Origin: Morinoia aosen
Lineage: Eukaryota; Arthropoda; Malacostraca; Amphipoda; Talitridae
Assembly (NCBI GenBank): GCA_030386875.1
Contig: CM059569.1
Coordinates: 39,657,842 to 39,721,841 of the forward strand
Direction: 5' to 3'
DNA: 64,000 nt
Shown here: piece after piece, positions 11,341 to 24,000 of the stretch
How the letters are laid out: the number at the start of each line of letters is the position of its first letter
Numbering within the stretch: the stretch's first letter is position 1
Made by a program: the position numbers and the translations under genes
Notes under the pieces: model-generated
The model's database searches: none
Seen by the model: the letters and a program-made list of their open reading frames with translations, nothing else
Told to the model about the DNA's origin: nothing

Positions 11341-13412
11341 GTGTGTGGTGTGGCTCCTGAGTGGTGCTGGAGCCGCTGTGTGGTGTGGCTCCTGAGGTGG
11401 TGCTGGAGCCGCTGTGTGGTGTGGCTCCTGAGGTGGTGCTGGAGCCGCTGTGTGGTGTGGCTCCTGAGTGGTGCTGGAGCCGCTGTGTGGTGTGGCTCCT
11501 GAGTGGTGCTGGAGCCGCTGTGTGGTGTGGCTCCTGAGGTGGTGCTGGAGCCGCTGTGTGGTGTGGCTCCTGAGTGGTGCTGGAGCCGCTGTGTGGTGTG
11601 GCTCCTGAGGTGGTGCTGGAGCCGCTGTGTGGTGTGGCTCCTGAGGTGGTGCTGGAGCCGCTGTGTGGTGTGGCTCCTGAGGTGGTGCTGGAGCCGCTGT
11701 GTGGTGTGGCTCCTGAGTGGTGCTGGAGCCGCTGTGTGGTGTGGCTCCTGAGTGGTGCTGGAGCCGCTGTGTGGTGTGGCTCCTGAGTGGTGCTGGAGCC
11801 GCTGTGTGGTGTGGCTCCTGAGTGGTACTGGAGCCGCTGTGTGGTGTGACTCCTGAGGTGGTGCTGGAGCCGCTGTGTGGTGTGACTCCTGAGGTGGTGC
11901 TGGAGCCGCTGTGTGGTGTGGCTCCTGAGGTGGTGCTGGAGCCGCTGTGTGGTGTGACTCCTGAGGTGGTGCTGGAGCCGCTGTGTGGTGTGGCTCCTGA
12001 GGTGGTGCTGGAGCCGCTGTGTGGTGTGACTCCTGAGGTGGTGCTGGAGCCGCTGTGTGGTGTGACTCTTGAGGTGGTGCTGGAGCCGCTGTGTGGTGTG
12101 ACTCCTGAGGTGGTGCTGGAGCCGCTGTGTGGTGTGACTCCTGAGGTGGTGCTGGAGCCGCTGTGTGGTGTGACTCCTGAGGTGGTGCTGGAGCCGCTGT
12201 GTGGTGTGGCTCCTGAGGTGGTGCTGGAGCCGCTGTGTGGTGTGACTCCGGAGGTGGTGCTGGAGCTGCTGTGTGGTGTGACTCCTTAGGTGGTGTTGGA
12301 GCCGCTGTGTGGTGTGACTCCTGAGGTGGTGTTCGAGCCGCTGAGTGGTGTGGCTCCTGAGGTGGTGCTGGAGCCGCTGTGTGGTGTGACTCCTGAAGTG
12401 GTGTTGGAGCCGCTGTGTGGTGTAACTCCTGAGATGGTGTTGGAGCCGCTGTGTGGTGTGACTCCTGAGGTGGTGCTGGAGCCGCTGTGTGGTGTGACTC
12501 CTGAGGTGGTGTTGGAGCCGCTGTGTGGTGTGACTCCTGAGGTGGTGCTGGAGCCGCTGTGTGGTGGGGCTCCTGAGGTGGTGCTGGAGCCGCTGTGTGG
12601 TGTGGCTCCTGAGGTGGTGCTGGAGCCGCTGTGTGGTGTGACTCTTGAGGTGGTGCTGGAGCCGCTGTGTGGTGTGACTCCTGAGGTGGTGCTGGAGCCG
12701 CTGTGTGGTGCGGCTCCTGAGGTGGTGTTGGAGCCGCTGTGTGGTGTGGCTCCTGAGGTGGTGCTGGAGCCGCTGTGTGGTGTGATTCCTGAGGTGGTGC
12801 TGGAGCCGCTGTGTGGCGTGGCTCCTGAGGTGGTGCTGGAGCCGCTCGGTGGTGTGGCTCCTGAGGTGGTGCTGGAGCCGCTGTGTGGTGTGGCTCCTGA
12901 GGTGGTGCTGGAGCCGCTGTGTGGCGTGGCTCCTGAGGTGGTGCTGCAGCCGCTGTGTGGTGCGACTCCTGAGGTGGTGCTGGAGCCGCTGTGTGGTGTG
13001 GCTCCTGAGGTGGTGCTGGAGCCGCTGTGTGGTGTGACTCCTGAGGTGGTGCTGGAGCCACTGTGTGGTGTGGCTCCTGAGGTGGTGCTGGAGCTGCTGT
13101 GTGGTGTGGCTCCTGAGGTGGTGCTGGAGCCGCTGTGTGGTGTGCCTCCTGAGGTGGTGCTGGAGCTGCTGTGTAGTGTGCCTCCTGATGTGGTCCTGGA
13201 TCCGCTGTGTGGTGTGGCTCCTGAGGTGGTGCTGGAGCCGCTGTGTGGTGTGACTCCTGAGGTGGTGCTGGAGCCGCTGTGTGGTGTGGCTCCTGAGGTG
13301 GTGCTGGAGCCGCTGTGTGGTGTGCCTCCTTAGGTGGTGCTGGAGCTGCTATGTGGTGTGCCTCCTGAGGTGGTGCTGGAGCTGCTGTGTGGTGTAGCTC
13401 CTCAGGTTGTGC
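11341..13412. repeat. Minisatellite, 36-bp unit x about 57
   Basis: A 36-bp unit starting GTGTGGTGTGGCTCCTGAGG, about 57 copies, strongly G/T-biased on the plus strand. Units on the left side often lack one G (35 bp), which shifts the frame. The minus strand is open for 725 codons as an AAPAPPQEPHHT-type 12-residue repeat, and the plus strand is also open. Openness on both strands and the frame-shifting short units argue for non-coding repeat. Confidence 0.95.
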
Positions 13413-13632
13413 ATAGGCTTCCCTCACTCCCACACGCCCTGCATCCGCCTGAAGTGTGAGCTCCGGCCTTCACTTATCAACGAGGCTAATTTACTATTTT
13501 CGAAATCATATTTCTCATCTAGTATTCAATCAAACTTCTCGTTTAATGTTTAAAACAAGTCATAATTTTTCATTTTTAATTTCAAACTGATAAAAAAACT
13601 TGTATTCATCGGGAATAGCTGAAGAATATTAA

Positions 13633-14068
13633 TGAGACACTGGAGGCAGGTAGGTGGTGAGACTGGAGGCAGGCAGGTGGTGAGACTGGAGGCAGGCAGG
13701 TGGTGAGACTGGAGGCAGGCAGGTGGTGAGACTAGAGGCAGGCAGGGGGTGAGACTGGAGGCAGGCAGGTGGTGAGACTGGAGGCAGGCAGGTGGGGAGA
13801 CTGGAGGCAGGCAGGTGGTGAGACTGGAGGCAGGCAGGGGGTGAGACTGGAGGCAGGCAGGTGGTGAGACTGGAGGCAGGCAGGTGGTGAGACTGGAGGC
13901 AGGCAGGTGGTGAAACTGGAGGCAGGCAGGTGGTGAGACTGGAGGCAGGCAGGTGGTGAGACTGGAGGCAGGCAGGTGGTGAGACTGGAGGCAGGCAGGT
14001 GGTGAGACTGGCGGCAGGCAGGTGGTGAGACTGGAGGCAGGCAGGTGGTGAGACTGGCGGCAGACAGG
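13633..14068. repeat. Minisatellite, 23-bp unit x 19
   Basis: About 19 copies of a 23-bp unit starting GGCAGGCAGGTGGTGAGACT. The plus strand is G-rich with frequent GG and GGGGG runs. Confidence 0.95.
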
Positions 14069-15268
14069 CCGACGATGTGCTTTCTGTCGTGCGTGAAGGG
14101 CTCAAGTGACCTGCATGCGACTGTGTAATGCGCACGAATTTTGTGTGCGGTGGGCATCAAAAAATTTACGGTAATTACGAAAGTCAGAAGCCCCCCACCT
14201 TTGGGGAAATTTACATAATGTACTTTTACATACTTACTGAAATGTTTTCCAAAACGTAATGGCAAATGATTTACGGCGATTGAAATCTTTGGCTTGCTAA
14301 CTTATGGCAGCTTCGAATGAAATAATCCAATCGAGCCAGATCCGCGGGCCGTAAAAAGAGGGCCAATACCTTGACAGCGCGCGTGGGCAGCGAGGCGCGC
14401 GGCGGCGGTTGTGCCATATTGATCCCTCAGCCCTGGTCACCGCCACACCGCTCGCTTCTCAGCAAATATTGTTAGCGCCTCGTATCGTTGTTGGTTGCTC
14501 AGTGACGCACCGTTCCCATTCAAGATACGTAAGATTTCTGCAAAGCGGGCATTGAAAATTGCTTCTTTTCGATGCTAGTTACTGTTTATGTTCTCGTGCG
14601 TGCTGGATCCAGTTTCCAGCTGAGCGCTGCCCTGCCCCCATACTATCCACGCAAGGAATGCGTTCCGCTCGCGGTTATGTTGGTTGCCAGCGTCACGTGC
14701 GACCACATGTACAGGGGTACACACAAGTGTTTAAGTGCTATTGTATGCTCGAGATTAATGCCTACATAACATAAAAATCAAGGAAGAAATCAAAACTTGA
14801 ACTTAGTAAGTCTGTAAGCTTCTTCCGATCATATAATTTTAGAAATAAAAGTAAATGAAGACAAAATATATGATTCAGCGTTAGTCGCTTACGTTATGCG
14901 CAGACAGACTGCGCATTACATCGAACCGTAAATGTGAAAAATTTATCAAGCCATACTTTAGTAGTCGCTTAATTTAAATAGCTGCTGGTTTGAATGCGGG
15001 TACTTAAAATCTAGCCAGTGCCAGTAATTATAGGTTGACCTACGCAGATGCGGTCGTTCTTGGCAGGTTTACCTCCTCAAAAGTTGATTTGACCTCTCCA
15101 TTGCCTGACCGCTGTCGGGCTGTGGGCCTGGCTGCCGACAACATCATTAGTTCACAGCACCGCACAGCAGCACTGCAGCACTGCACCTGTGGAGTGTTGG
15201 CGCCAGTTCACGTTCTCGGGTCTCGGTGACTTAGAGCTGTGCAGTGCTATCGATGTGGTGGCAGACTT
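14069..15268. other. Intron 2 segment with GC-rich island; no gene seen
   Basis: A GC-rich patch at about 14340-14480 (CGCGCGGCGGCGG) stands out from AT-rich surroundings and could be a regulatory element or alternative promoter. No TATA box, start codon context or splice donor convincingly supports a first exon. Confidence 0.35.
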
Positions 15269-15814
15269 GTGACCTCCGCTGCTGGCATTGTGACCTCCGC
15301 TGCTGGCATTGTGACCTCCGCTGCTGGCATTGTGACCTCCGCAGCTGGCATTGTGACCTCCGCTGCTGGCATTGTGACCTCCGCTGCTGGCGTTGTGACC
15401 TCCGCTGCTGGCATTGTGACCTCCGCTGCTGGCATTGTGACCTCCGCTGCTGGCATTGGGACCTCCGCTGCTGGCATTGTGACCTCCGCTGCTGGCATTG
15501 TGACTTCCGCTGCTGGCATTGTGACCTCCGCTGCTGGCATTGTGACCTCCGCTGCTGGCATTGTGACCTCCGCTGCTGGCATTGTGACCTCCACTGCTGG
15601 CATTGTGACCTCCGCTGCTGGCATTGTGACCTCCGCTGCTGGCATTGTGACCTCCGCTGCTGGCATTGTGACCTCCGCTGCTGGCATTGTGACCTCCGCT
15701 GCTGGCATTGTGGCCTCCGCTGCTGGCATTGTGACCTCCGTTGCTGGCATTGTGACCTCCGCTGCTGGCATTGTGACCTCCGCTGCTGGCATTGTGACCT
15801 CCGTTGCTGGCATT
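15269..15814. repeat. Minisatellite, 21-bp unit x 26
   Basis: Exactly 26 copies of 21 bp, starting GTGACCTCCGCTGCTGGCAT. Because 21 is divisible by three, several frames stay open; the minus strand reads as a GGHNASS heptapeptide repeat. No coding evidence outside the array. Confidence 0.96.
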
Positions 15815-15932
15815 CAGTCTAAGACCCACTGTACTGTAGCAAATATGTAATTCCGACCTACGGTACGTGGTAAATCCATGTAAGAAAATCAGCGCTACAA
15901 TTTGATTAATTCCTCTCTTAAAATGCGTCATG

Positions 15933-16166
15933 ATTCTGCAGTCAGGTAATGAACATTCTAAGTGGAATCCGAACAATGTTTTGCAGAATTAATGCCACAA
16001 GAGTGTCCACATTCTGCAGTCAGGTAATGAACATTCTAAGTGGAATCCGAACAATGTTTTGCAGAATTAATGCCACAAGAGTGTCCACATTCTGCAGTCA
16101 GGTAATGAACATTCTAAGTGGAATCCGAACAATGTTTTGCAGAATTAATGCCACAAGAGTGTCCAC
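15933..16166. repeat. Tandem triplication, 78-bp unit x 3
   Basis: Three identical 78-bp copies starting ATTCTGCAGTCAGGTAATGA. The perfect identity suggests a very recent amplification. Confidence 0.96.
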
Positions 16167-18889
16167 ATTCGAGCGTAGATATTCCTCTTTGCATATCTTC
16201 ATGACTTCATCAGATTCTAAAACCAAAGTGAACATTCAACTCTAGGCAGAATGTGAAGGCAAGCTTCAGCTGCCCGGGCGCGGCCCCAGCGCGCCTCGCA
16301 GCTCCCTGCAGGACCGCTCAAATGAATGTCTTCTGTTTCTGGCACGGAGTGAATTTGTGTTCAACTTCTTGTGTTTTTGTTCTTTTTATCCGCTTCTCGT
16401 TAAGCTCGCATCAATTTTAATGTTAGAAAATTAAATATACCTGCCAACAGTGAAAAAATAGCGAACATACAGCAAATTGAATGGACAAAATTCGTGCTCT
16501 CCATGCTCTTTAATGCGCCAGAATTGATAAATAATAGCCGTGTAAATATGAGCAGACGGGAAATTAAATAATAGGCATGTCAGGAACACTTACACAGTCT
16601 CACAAAGTGTCATACAGAATTCATTGACTTTCCTATGAAGCAATAAAAGTTTTGGCACGTAAATTATTCAAGGTAAAGCGAAGCAATGAAGTATCCAAAT
16701 AATTTTTTAAATTGCATACAAAGTCATGAGGACTCGCCTGAAGGAATACAGGCGAAACTCTTAAAAACATTAGCAAGCAGAAAACGCTCAAGTACGAGAA
16801 AAGGGAAAATTTACCTGGCATTTTACACGTCAGCCAAATGAATATGAAGCGAACGATATGGGCGTAGAAATTAAAAATATCCTTATAGGTATTAAATTTG
16901 AAGAACTGCAATGAACACACCAATGATACATTAAAAATAGTGATCATATTGTCACGAAACTAAAATTCTTTGAATTCTTCAAAAGCTGCGTGAGATTTTG
17001 AATTTTTTGCAGCTGATGTCAGCACGGCGTCAGCAGCTGAACACGTCTGTGCACGATGGAGACCAGAACAACATGCTCTCACGTCCCCGACCTGGTGAGC
17101 AGCGCCTGCTGAACTCACGTTGGATAGGCACCACAAAGGCCATAAATACAATCTCTGATGTCTCTCACTTTAATCAGTAAAAATGAGTGCGAACGAATGT
17201 ATCAGGTATTGGACCTAAACAGTTACGCATCAGGAAATTCCAATTATATGTACATATATTGGAACAATTGCTCGCACCCAACGTGCAGTTAAACCATTAC
17301 GAAAACAATATTCTTTCCATTAGTGAATGAAATCGTTCACGCTCAAGTCCACTGATCCAGTAGTCAGTATTGTGTGAGGGTCACAGCTACCGAGGGAAGG
17401 GTAGTTCAGTAGCATTCTCTGTGACAAGGAGGAACGTTCGGACAGACTGGATGCTCACTCAACTGCTTAAACCATGTCAATTTCTGTGAGCACGCTGCTA
17501 TATATCACTATAGGTTAATATTCGCTGACACCTTTGACTTTTCATTTCTAGCCTGTAATAATAAAAAATACGTTGTATTACAACGGCAGGGTTGTATAAT
17601 TTTGACTAAAATTCCCTAGATCTGAACTGTTGTGTAGCCTTATTGCTGTGTAGCCCGTTGGAAATCTCACTGAAGGTCATGAGAGATGTTTTAGATGCCC
17701 CCATTCTTTTGAGCTTGAATTTTAATTTAGCAAGTACCATTTATATGCAGACTAGACCGTACAGAAATTTGATGAATTTTCAAAAGCAATTACGTTTTGA
17801 TGGGACGGCGTAAGATCCCTCTGATGAGGTATTTTCTTAACAATTTTATAAGAGCCCTGCCGTAGAAGAAAATGAGATGCGTAGTCAATTCTACGGTCGC
17901 ACTAAAAGTTCTATTTGCCCCTCAAATGACACTCGTACAACTTCTTTCCTTCACACACGTTGCGTTCTTCCTTCACTTGAGACGTAGCATCAATACTCGA
18001 CCGACCCTCACTTCCTCCAGTGAACTCTAGCTCATATTTAAACTGCTCTGATTTAAACACTATTTTTTTAATTGAACCTTTAGCTCTAGTAAACTTTAGC
18101 TCAAGCTCAGCGTGCGGTTTCTCCATTAGAAGTTCGCGTCTTATTTTGAAGACAAGGATGCATCGCTCCACGCAGGGCAGCAGCATCTGAGCGTCTTCTC
18201 GCCGAGTTAAGAAATTATTCGTGAGGCTGAGCTTTTCGTGGACGTATTATTTAACATATATTCATCGGTAATCAACGCTAAACATGTTTAACTAACTTTA
18301 TGCTTTAGAATTAGGTCATTTTTTTCTCTGCAACGGCTGCCTGAGTACAATTACCTCGTGCATAACTACAATGATCATGTTACGGTTAAGGAAACCGAGA
18401 AATTTGAAGAAGGCTCAATACAATTAAAGAGTTTTTGATAAATTATGACAAAATCACTGGAAATTCAAGATAGTAATGTAAGGAGCATAACAGCGACACA
18501 TGATCTAGCAGACATGTGGCGATTTGATGTGTTCAGCTGATGAGCAGAGTGCTGACACGCCAGTACTACGGACCATCAGAGCGCTACAATGCAGCACCAT
18601 CTGGTGACATGTCTGCGTCATAACTACGCTGATAGTATCACTTCTCAGGCTTTCACGATTGCTTCGATTTGGCGAAACAAAAATACCTTAGAAACTCAAT
18701 TTTTTGTAAAAAAGAGAAGCCATACGATATGAAGTGGAATGACCTCTTGCGCCACACTGACTTCTGAGCACAACACAAGCAGGTGAGCGTGCAGAACTAT
18801 AACTAACTGACTAGCGTGTGTGTCCCTCCTCTGCTACGACACGTCACATGCCCTTAATCCAACGAACACGACACGCATGCACCACTTAC

Positions 18890-18914
18890 CACTGTTTTAT
18901 CTCTTTGTCCGTGA
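18890..18914 (-). CDS. Frq: Frequenin coding exon 2, 25-nt microexon
   Basis: On the minus strand an acceptor ending TTCACAG is followed by 25 nt and a GTAAGT donor. With one base from exon 1 and one from exon 3 it encodes FTDKEIKQW (residues 22-30), matching the FTEKEIRQW segment of fly frequenin. The frame is exact at both junctions, which is the main support, since 25 nt alone would be weak. It lies 24.2 kb from exon 1 and 10.4 kb from exon 3. Ab initio gene finders would very probably miss it. Confidence 0.88.
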
Positions 18915-19340
18915 CTGTGAACGAAAGGAAGCAAATGTTAGACTGAGGACGGCCTTTGTAATCACACGTTGTTCAATTTAAATATAAATAAACCTTCATG
19001 GTTACAAAAAAGCTTCATAAGTTTTGATTGCATGTTCCTACTTGAGAAAAAATTGCTTAACATCTTGAAAAAAACACAATAATCGTTACGGTGTCACTTT
19101 TTTCTTAGCAGGTCGACGTTGGGCTAGTAAGCTCATTTTTTAGTTATCTCAAAGCATTCAGCTCATTGCATTTGCTTGTGCCAAACTTAATTTAACTTCT
19201 TTTATCCACCTTTATATTTTTTATTCGACTGGGTTCACCACATCTAAAATAGCCGAGCTATAGAACTTTACCTTATTCCTGCGGGTCAGTTAGAAAAGGG
19301 AAGTGGTGTGTGATCTCGTGGTGAGCCTTATAACTTGTGC

Positions 19341-20194
19341 CACACACTGCACACACACTGCACTGCACATACACACCGCACAGCACACACACCGCACTGC
19401 ATACACACCGCCCTGCACACACACACCGCACTGCACATACACACCGCACAGCACACACACCGCACTGCATACACACCGCCCTGCACACACACACCGCACT
19501 GCACACACACACCGCACTGCACACACACACCGCACTGAACACACACACCGCACTGCACACACACACCGCTTTGCCCACCCACACCGCACTGCACACACAC
19601 CGCACTGAACACACACACCGCACTGCACACACACACCGCTTTGCACACACACACCGCACTGCACACACACCGCACTGCACACACACACCACACTGCACAC
19701 ACACCGCACTGTACATACACCGCACTGCACACACACACCACACAGCACACACACCGCACTGCACACACACCACACTGCACACACACACCGCACTGCACAC
19801 ACACCGCACTGCACACACACCGCACTGCACACACACACCACACAGCACACACACCGCACTGCACACACACCACACTGCACACACACCGCACTGTACATAC
19901 ACCGCACTGCACACACACACCACACAGCACACACACCGCACTGCACACACACCACACTGCACACACACACCACACTGCACACACACACCGCACTGCACAC
20001 ACACCGCACTGCACACACACACCACACAGCACACACACCGCACTGCACACACACCACACTGCACACACACACCCCACTGCACACACACACCGCACTGCAC
20101 ACACACCGCACTGCACACACACACCTCACAGCACACACACCGCACTGCACACACACCACACTGCACACACACACCGCACTGCACACACACCGCA
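19341..20194. repeat. CA-rich minisatellite, 18-20-bp units
   Basis: About 45 imperfect units of the form CACCGCACTGCACACACA, with GCACAGCA and CACACCACA variants. The alternating purine-pyrimidine sequence is prone to Z-DNA. Cysteine- and histidine-rich open frames across it are by-products. Confidence 0.95.
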
Positions 20195-20583
20195 CACATT
20201 TAAATGTATGAGTAATTTATGCATTGCATATTCCCCAGCGCCATCAAAAATACGGACATATTTTGAGTTGGAGTTTTAATTCCTTACTAAAAGTGGTGTT
20301 CAATGAGCTATTTAAATACGTGACCTTTCTTTTAGAGCACTTGCATTTCTGTGCTGAGATAACTTTCAAACAAATGCCAATCAATTTATTTTATCGTAAT
20401 TCAAAAAGGGAAATTTGAGCTCATTGTGACCTCGTTCTACTCAAGTATCCATTATACGAGGCCCGGAACACACGACACAAATGTTGCGTTATATCATGTC
20501 GAGCACAGCACCCGCCCGCACCATGTGCGCCGCTATTGTGTCCTGTGTCTGTGCTGGGCCGCAGTGCAGCGTGATAACAGCCT

Positions 20584-22160
20584 ATTGTTATCGAGACCGC
20601 AGCCGCCGCCTGTTGTTATTATCGGACCGCAGCCGCCGCCTGTTGTTATTATCAGACCGCAGCCGCCGCCTGTTGTTACTATCGGACCGCAGCCGCCGCC
20701 TGTTGTTACTATCGGACCGCAGCCGCCGCCTGTTGTTATTACCGGACCGCAGCCGCCGCCTGTTGTTATTATCAGACCGCAGCCGCCGCCTGTTGTTATT
20801 ATCGGACCGCAGCCGCCGCCTGTTGTTACTATCGGACCGCAGCCGCCGCCTGTTGTTATTATCAGACCGCAGCCGCCGCCTGTTGTTATTATCGGACCGC
20901 AGCCGCCGCCTGTTGTTATTATCGGACCGCAGCCGCCGCCTGTTGTTATTATCAGACCGCAGCCGCCGCCTGTTGTTATTATCAGACCGCAGCCGCCGCC
21001 TGTTGTTACTATCGGACCGCAGCCGCCGCCTGTTGTTACTATCGGACCGCAGCCGCAGCCTGTTGTTATTATCAGACCGCAGCCGCCGCCTGTTGTTATT
21101 ATCAGACCGCAGCCGCCGCCTGTTGTTACTATCGGACCACAGCCGCCGCCTGTTGTTATTATCAGACCGCAGCCGCCGCCTGTTGTTATTATCAGACCGC
21201 AGCCGCCGCCTGTTGTTATTACCGGACCGCAGCCGCCGCCTGTTGTTATTATCAGACCGCAGCCGCCGCCTGTTGTTATTATCAGACCGCAGCCGCCGCC
21301 TGTTGTTATTATCAGACCGCACCCGCCGCCTGTTGTTATTATCAGACCGCAGCCGCCGCCTGTTGTTACTATCGGACCACAGCCGCCGCCTGTTGTTATT
21401 ATCGGACCGCAGCCGCCGCCTGTTGTTATTATCAGACCGCAGCCGCCGCCTGTTGTTATTATCGGACCGCAGCCGCCGCCTGTTGTTATTATCGGACCGC
21501 AGCCGCCGCCTGTTGTTACTATCGGACCACAGCCGCCGCCTGTTGTTACTATCGGACCACAGCCGCCGCCTGTTGTTATTATCAGACCGCAGCCGCCGCC
21601 TGTTGTTACTATCGGACCACAGCCGCCGCCTGTTGTTACTATCGGACCACAGCCGCCGCCTGTTGTTACTATCGGACCACAGCCGCCGCCTGTTGTTATT
21701 ATCAGACCGCAGCCGCCGCCTGTTGTTACTATCGGACCGCAGCCGCCGCCTGTTGTTATTATCAGACCGCAGCCGCCGCCTGTTGTTACTATCGGACCAC
21801 AGCCGCCGCCTGTTGTTATTATCAGACCGCAGCCGCCGCCTGTTGTTACTATCGGACCACAGCCGCCGCCTGTTGTTACTATCGGACCACAGCCGCCGCC
21901 TGTTGTTATTATCAGACCGCAGCCGCCGCCTGTTGTTATTATCAGACCGCAGCCGCCGCCTGTTGTTATTATCAGACCGCAGCCGCCGCCTGTTGTTATT
22001 ATCAGACCGCAGCCGCCGCCTGTTGTTACTATCGGACCACAGCCGCCGCCTGTTGTTATTATCGGACCGCAGCCGCCGCCTGTTGTTATTATCAGACCGC
22101 AGCCGCCGCCTGTTGTTATTACCGGACCGCAGTCGCCGCCTGTTGTTATTATCGGACCGC
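20584..22160. repeat. Minisatellite, 30-bp unit x 52
   Basis: About 52 copies in perfect 30-bp register, with core TTGTTATTATCGGACCGCAG followed by CCGCCGCCTG. Main variants are ATTATCG, ACTATCG, ATTATCA and ATTACCG. The right end decays into two 29-bp copies with AGGACCGCCTTTTG, which link it to the adjoining satellite. Open frames of about 600 codons are artefacts of the 30-bp period. Confidence 0.97.
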
Positions 22161-24000
22161 AGGACCGCCTTTTGTTATTATCGGACCGCAGGACCGCCTT
22201 TTGTTATTATCATCACAACAACCGCTGCCAGTTATAAGTACCGTATAAGTTATAAGTTATAAGGACCGCAGGACCGCCTATTGTTATTATCATCACAACA
22301 ACCGCTGCCAGTCATAAGTACCGTATATATCATCACAACAACCGCTGCCAGTCATAAGTACCGTATATATCATCACAACAACCGCTGCCAGTCATAAGTA
22401 CCGTATATATCATCACAACAACCGCTGCCAGTCATAAGAACCGTATATATCATCACAACAACCGCTGCCAGTTATAAGTACCGTATAAGTTTTAAGTTAT
22501 AAGGACCGCAGGACCGCCTTTTGTTATTATCTTCACAACAACCGCTGCCAGTTATAAGTACCGTATAAGTTATAAGTTATAAGGACCGCAGGACCGCCTT
22601 TTGTTATTATCATCACAACAACCGCTGCCAGTTATAAGTACCGTATAAGTTATAAGTTACAAGGACCGCAGGACCGCCTTTTGTTATTATCATCACAACA
22701 ACCGCTGCCAGTCATAAGTACCGTATAAGTTATAAGTTATAAGGACTGCAGGACCGCCTTTTGTTATTATCATCACAACAACCGCTGCCAGTTATAAGTA
22801 CCGTATAAGTTATAAGTTACAAGGACCGCAGGACCGCCTTTTGTTATTATCATCACAACAACCGCTGCCAGTCATAAGTACCGTATAAGTTATAAGTTAT
22901 AAGGACCGCAGGACCGCCTTTTGTTATTATCATCACAACAACCGCTGCCAGTCATAAGTACCGTATAAGTTATAAGTTATAAGGACCGCAGGACCGCCTT
23001 TTGTTATTATCATCACAACAACCGCTGCCAGTCATAAGCACCGTATAAGTTATAAGTTATAAGGACCGCAGGACCGCCTTTTGTTATTATCATCACAACA
23101 ACCGCTGCCAGTTATAAGTACCGTATAAGTTATAAGTTATAAGGACCGCAGGACCGCCTTTTTTTATTATCATCACAACAACCGCTGCCAGTTATAAGTA
23201 CCGTATAAGTTATAAGTTACAAGGACCGCAGGACCGCCTTTTGTTATTATCATCACAACAACCGCTGCCAGTTATAAGTACCGTATATATCATCACAACA
23301 ACCGCTGCCAGTCATAAGTACCGTATATATCATCACAACAACCGCTGCCAGTTATAAGTACCGTATAAGTTATAAGTTATAAGGACCGCAGGACCGCCTT
23401 TTGTTATTATCATCACAACAACCGCTGCCAGTTATAAGTACAGTATAAGTTATAAGTTATAAGGACCGCAGGACCGCCTTTTGTTATTATCATCACAACA
23501 ACCGCTGCCAGTCATAAGTACCGTATATATCATCACAACAACCGCTGCCAGTCATAAGTACCGTATATATCATCACAACAACCGCTGCCAGTCATAAGTA
23601 CCGTATATATCATCACAACAACCGCTGCCAGTTATAAGTACCGTATAAGTTATAAGTTATAAGGACCGCAGGACCGCCTTTTGTTATTATCATCACAACA
23701 ACCGCTGCCAGTTATAAGTACCGTATAAGTTATAAGTTACAAGGACCGCAGGACCGCCTTTTGTTATTATCATCACAACAACCGCTGCCAGTCATAAGTA
23801 CCGTATATATCATCACAACAACCGCTGCCAGTCATAAGTACCGTATATATCATCACAACAACCGCTGCCAGTTATAAGTACCGTATAAGTTATAAGTTAT
23901 AAGGACCGCAGGACCGCCTTTTGTTATTATCATCACAACAACCGCTGCCAGTTATAAGTACCGTATAAGTTATAAGTTATAAGGACCGCAGCACCGCCTT
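22161..24000. repeat. Hybrid 80-bp / 40-bp tandem zone
   Basis: A mixture of 80-bp units and single 40-bp units. Each 80-bp unit joins a segment from the 30-bp array (GACCGCAGGACCGCCTTTTG plus TTATTATC) to the 40-bp satellite core and an added TATAAGTTATAAG stretch. The zone lies exactly between the two pure arrays, so it appears to be their junction product. Confidence 0.93.

Larger units (their letters stand above)
8485..18889 (-). other. Frequenin intron 2 (10405 bp)
   Basis: GTAAGT donor (microexon side) and TTTTTGCCAG acceptor (exon 3 side). It contains five tandem arrays between 10983 and 16166, about a third of its length. The non-repeat parts (8485-10982, 14069-15268, 16167-18889) are AT-rich, with GC-rich islands near 9340-9470 and 14340-14480. 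Short open frames there (for example minus strand 18186-17911, 91 residues) resemble nothing I recognise. Confidence 0.85.

Noticed and set aside
11256-13433. 725-codon minus-strand frame with a Pro/Ala/His-rich 12-residue repeat
   Set aside because: It is the 36-bp minisatellite read through. The opposite strand is also open, 35-bp units shift the frame internally, and it lies in a frequenin intron without splice or domain support.
15152-15976. GGHNASS repeat frame resembling a glycine-rich or antifreeze-like protein
   Set aside because: The 21-bp period keeps the frame open; the parallel frame on the other strand is also open, and there is no signal peptide or conserved flank.
17911-18186. 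91-codon minus-strand frame with a charged composition, possible extra exon
   Set aside because: It lies in intron 2, between the microexon and exon 3, which already join perfectly in frame; no recognisable homology.
19273-20203. Cysteine-rich (VCVQCGV) and histidine-rich (HTALHT) frames of about 300 codons
   Set aside because: Products of the CA-rich array on either strand; not a metal-binding or secreted protein.
20426-22262. Plus-strand frames of about 600 codons (PQPPPVVII and RSRRLLLLSD repeats)
   Set aside because: Several frames of the same 30-bp tandem repeat are open at once. No conserved sequence outside the array.
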